The notes under the pieces are model-generated. The model was not told the origin of the DNA, ran no database searches, and saw only the letters and a list, made by a program, of their open reading frames with translations. This document shows, one piece after another, positions 14,105-14,228 of a DNA stretch of 14,228 nt. How positions within the stretch are numbered: the stretch's first letter is position 1; each line of letters opens with the position of its first letter. This DNA comes from Methanospirillum hungatei (GTDB taxonomy: Archaea > Halobacteriota > Methanomicrobia > Methanomicrobiales > Methanospirillaceae): assembly GCA_003251955.1 (NCBI GenBank), contig QKDV01000239.1:1-14228 (forward strand), in the 5' to 3' direction. The position numbers and the translations under genes were made by a program.

Positions 14105-14228
14105 TTAATAATATCCGGATTTCTGGGGGACACACTGCTTGCACATGATAGAGACACTCTGTGCAGCGGTTGAAGAGAGACCCAGGGTTGGATCACCTGA
14201 CATATTCCGAAGTGTCCTGTAGTCATCC
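14105..14228 (-). CDS. Possible C-terminal end of an unrecognised gene entering from the right edge
   Basis: On the minus strand a frame is open from the right edge to a TAA at 14107-14105, giving 40 residues (DDYRTLRNMSGDPTLG ... IMCKQCVPQKSGYY). It would be convergent with trm5, 41 bases away. Another minus-strand frame over the same stretch is also open (44 codons from an ATG at 14226), so the reading is not unique. A CxxC pair is present. No family is recognised and nothing else is seen in the last 165 bases. Confidence 0.35.
   Translation of the reverse strand, partial: DDYRTLRNMSGDPTLGLSSTAAQSVSIMCKQCVPQKSGYY

Noticed and set aside
14080..14181. Plus-strand small frame after trm5 (MISVPVMSQ ...)
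   Set aside because: No ribosome site or promoter, and it overlaps a minus-strand frame that better fits a gene end from the right edge.

Overview
The window looks like chromosomal DNA of a methanogenic archaeon, most likely order Methanomicrobiales. The support is the class I HMG-CoA reductase used for archaeal lipids, a Trm5-type tRNA methyltransferase, four proteins with the archaeal class III (prepilin) signal sequence, a response regulator carrying the FTGKG variant common in that group, and TATA-type promoters with short leaders. The genus (for example a Methanospirillum relative) is a guess.

Layout. (1) 1-1298, minus: 5' part of a receiver-PAS response regulator that runs off the left edge. 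(2) 1452-6483, minus: five genes for exported proteins, probably in two transcription units. Unit one encodes a 561-residue pilin-like protein rich in N-glycosylation sequons and, through a TAATG overlap, a pilin-like protein with ten cysteines. Unit two starts from a well-placed TATA box and encodes two paralogous pilin-like proteins and a secreted DUF4114 protein with a Pro/Thr linker. (3) 6681-7613, plus: a CorA-type metal ion channel, divergent from the pilin locus, with a 15-codon reading frame in its leader. (4) 7727-8566, plus: a DUF2178 membrane protein and a small XRE-type regulator in tandem. (5) 8643-10718, minus: a secreted M13 zinc peptidase, preceded by a possible 40-codon small gene. 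(6) 10919-11863, minus: a secreted protein with an Ig-like C-terminal domain. (7) 11906-13111, minus: HMG-CoA reductase. (8) 13152-14063, plus: Trm5, divergent from it. (9) A possible gene end on the minus strand at the right edge.

The most interesting part is the exported-protein locus. Four members carry the prepilin-type N-terminus (A or G before a hydrophobic helix beginning xSE or SAE), three share an H-x-GG-(E/D) core, and the last pilin-like fusion and the DUF4114 protein end in the same unnamed module (CxAxFTY ... IPVHxSxxPWNxFxGS ... W-x-LG ... C). This suggests a modular extracellular fibre or adhesive structure whose parts share an assembly or binding domain. No assembly ATPase, membrane platform or prepilin peptidase lies in the window, so those would be supplied from elsewhere. 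The response regulator beyond it could control the locus, but only proximity supports that.

The housekeeping part (HMG-CoA reductase, Trm5) is visibly richer in GC than the pilin locus. Hand counts of single 60-base lines gave about 57% at 12001-12060, against 40% at 5041-5100 and 20% at 5701-5760. No tRNA, rRNA, CRISPR array, transposase or integrase was seen.
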